Shown here one piece after another: positions 62,560 to 64,000 of a stretch of 64,000 bases of DNA. The notes beneath the pieces are model-generated. The model did not search any database and was not told where the DNA came from. It saw only the letters and a list, made by a program, of their open reading frames with translations. Origin of the DNA: Collinsella intestinalis DSM 13280 (lineage in GTDB: Bacteria > Actinomycetota > Coriobacteriia > Coriobacteriales > Coriobacteriaceae); NCBI RefSeq assembly GCF_000156175.1, contig NZ_GG692710.1, forward strand, positions 188,160-252,159. The letters are read 5' to 3'. The position numbers were made by a program, and so were the translations under genes. Each line of letters starts with the position of its first letter. The stretch's first letter is position 1.

Positions 62560-62702
62560 TGCAAAAATCCCTTGTCGGAAATCACCGGAAACCGCATCTC
62601 AATTCCCGCCTGAATTTCCTGGAATTTCTGCAGGTCGTACTCTGTTGAGGCGCAGCAATTATCAGGTCTTGCACAGTGCTCTACCTTGAAGGGATTATTG
62701 CA
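62560..62702. repeat. 143-bp segment bounded by an imperfect 14-bp inverted repeat
   Basis: TGCAAAAATCCCTT (62560-62573) and AAGGGATTATTGCA (62689-62702) are reverse complements with one mismatch, 115 bases apart. The segment lies between the two accessory genes and holds no supported gene. Confidence 0.5.
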
Positions 62703-62756
62703 GCATTCTTTGGGAACAATGGCCAACACTCAAATCCATGGTAGGGGGGATGGTGA

Positions 62757-63833
62757 ATGAGGGCCTTTGTTCTTTCTCATTTTTCGGCATTGTGGTGGTT
62801 TTTGAGTCATCGTGACCCCCGTGTAGACAGCAATGCGCCAAATCTTGTTATTCCAAAGTCGGCTGATGCTCCCGATGTCTTGTTGGCTGAGCAGCTGCGC
62901 TGGTCCATCGGCCTTGACGGGCCCCTCGATTTCTTGGTTCTGGGTGATGGCGCGTTTCGAAGGAGTGCTTCGGTTCGGCCGCATGGCTGCACGCAGGATC
63001 TGCCGTCCGGCAGCCTGATTCCCATAGCGTGCCATGCCAGAGATGCGGAGCTGTTCGTATGCAGTCCCGAACTTGCCTTTTTGCAGATATGCCAAATTGT
63101 TGACACGACCGAGGCGATCTATTTTGGCATGTGCGCCTGTTCGGATTTTCGGTTCGACCCCTTCGCCCAGGGTGGCGTCGTGTATCGAGCAGAAGGTTTG
63201 CACTCGATTGCGAGCTTGCGCTCAATGGGGGCGTTTCTGGATAGCGCGAAGGGGATCAGGGGCGTCAAGCGGGCACGTTCGTCCTTGGTGCACGTCTGCG
63301 AGCATGCGCGGTCTCCAAAAGAGTGTGCTTTGGGAATGCTCTTCTGTCTTCCATCTAGGCTCGGCGGTTTTGATTTGGGGCAGCTTTCCTTTAACGAGGG
63401 GGTGCGAGTCTTCGATGGGCGCGATCGATGGGGCAGGCCGAAATGCATAACGCGCTACCCTGACATCGTTATTCGTTCTAAGACCTGCAAAGGCGAGCGG
63501 CGCGTGGTGTTTGTTGATTACGATCCTGTGAGTACGCACGCGGGCGACGAGAAAGCCTTGCTCGACTCTCGGCGCAGGAACGATATAGCTACCATTCGCG
63601 ACGCATCGCATTTTTCCATCACCTCTGACGATGCGGGAAGTTTTGACTATTTGGAAATGCTTGCAGACCGGATAAGGAGGGTGCTGGGGAGGAGGGCACG
63701 TCCGTTACTGCGCGGGTCGAAGGACTCCGCGTCGAATAGGGAAGTGCTTCGCAGCGCTCGAGAGCAAAGACATCTCTTGTGGTCGCGATTCGTGGTCAAG
63801 TCGTTCGACTCAGTGATTTACGACATGCGATGA
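62757..63833 (+). CDS. second orphan with the DUF559/AbiEi-like architecture (degenerate active site)
   Basis: 358-residue protein of unknown function. It shares the plan of the gene at 40715: an N-terminal region with LFVCSPELAFLQIC (counterpart of LYALSPAALTLDLA), then SPKECALGMLFCLPSRLGGF, RYPDIVIRS and RVVFVDYDPVSTHAGDEKALLDSRRRNDI. The nuclease-type D...ExN/K pattern reads D...DxD here, so metal-dependent catalysis may be lost. ATG at 62757 follows AGGGGGGATGGTGA. Low GC for this genome and tail-end position with the GIY-YIG gene suggest an accessory patch. Confidence 0.65.
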   Translation: MRAFVLSHFSALWWFLSHRDPRVDSNAPNLVIPKSADAPDVLLAEQLRWSIGLDGPLDFLVLGDGAFRRSASVRPHGCTQDLPSGSLIPIACHARDAELFVCSPELAFLQICQIVDTTEAIYFGMCACSDFRFDPFAQGGVVYRAEGLHSIASLRSMGAFLDSAKGIRGVKRARSSLVHVCEHARSPKECALGMLFCLPSRLGGFDLGQLSFNEGVRVFDGRDRWGRPKCITRYPDIVIRSKTCKGERRVVFVDYDPVSTHAGDEKALLDSRRRNDIATIRDASHFSITSDDAGSFDYLEMLADRIRRVLGRRARPLLRGSKDSASNREVLRSAREQRHLLWSRFVVKSFDSVIYDMR

Positions 63834-64000
63834 TGGCCTGTTTGCTGTTGCGCGGCGCACGGCGCACTGAGGCACGCCCCTGGCCCATCAATCGATGGTG
63901 GGTTTTACCTGGGCGTCTCGAACTGGGCAGCGTTCACGATTGTGTCATGCGGGAATGTTGGTGCTTGGAATACGGCTGTGAACTGGGCTGCTGCATAATT
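63834..64000. other. 167 bases to the right edge without a supported feature
   Basis: No open frame, hairpin or RNA gene is convincing here; the window ends. Confidence 0.6.

Overview
The window is high-GC bacterial DNA whose gene content fits a Coriobacteriia gut actinobacterium, probably close to Collinsella (an inference from gene families and order, not a database match). Pointers are a division/cell-wall cluster with sepF, yggT and divIVA but no ftsA, a sortase-anchored sialidase, NADP-type glutamate dehydrogenase, a threonyl-tRNA synthetase without TGS domain, and C_GCAxxG_C_C and PARG-type proteins common in anaerobes. Almost everything is tightly packed chromosomal core. No prophage, insertion sequence or CRISPR array was seen.

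Layout. 1-9.7 kb: murD(partial)-ftsW-murG-murC-murB-ftsQ-ftsZ-pgeF. 9.9-15.5 kb: phosphate operon phoU-pstS-pstC-pstA-pstB-phoU, sitting inside the division cluster, which resumes at 15.6-18.1 kb with yggS-sepF-yggT-divIVA. 18.5-20.3 kb, minus strand: Pit phosphate transporter and its DUF47 partner. 20.4-20.8 kb, minus: RNase P RNA. 21-26.6 kb: small metabolic genes (YigZ, redox-active cysteine protein, O-acetylhomoserine sulfhydrylase, PARG-like hydrolase, nitroreductase, lipase, release-factor-like rescue protein). 26.6-29 kb, minus: lipid kinase and a fluoride-type CLC antiporter. 29.1-35 kb: molybdenum block moeA-mogA-modA-modB-modC with recurring palindromic operators. 35.2-38.5 kb: LPXTG-anchored sialidase, then tRNA-Gly and tRNA-Pro. 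39-40.3 kb: gdhA. 40.7-41.8 kb, minus: nuclease-like orphan. 42-48.6 kb: tRNA-Leu, tig-clpP-clpX, valS. 48.6-50.8 kb: formate/nitrite-type channel and folC. 50.8-55.2 kb, minus: RlpA-like wall protein and a three-gene FAD redox operon. 55.5-61.1 kb: zinc-ribbon membrane protein, thrS, a degenerate PLP-fold protein, a ModE-type regulator (minus), guaB. 61.4-63.8 kb: two accessory genes in a more AT-rich patch (GIY-YIG protein, second nuclease-like orphan).

How parts work together. The first 18 kb couples peptidoglycan precursor synthesis, septation and phosphate uptake. The molybdenum block supplies cofactor and molybdate; the ModE-type repressor at 59 kb is a plausible reader of the TATTCTC-N4-GAGAATA palindromes at 29.07 and 31.07 kb. 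Tig, ClpP and ClpX form a folding/degradation unit.

Most notable unexplained items: four alternating copies of a 17-bp motif before pgeF; a 124-bp element with 25-bp perfect inverted ends beside rnpB; an unusual extracytoplasmic domain on ModB; a PLP-fold protein that has lost its catalytic lysine; and two distant relatives of one nuclease-like orphan family.
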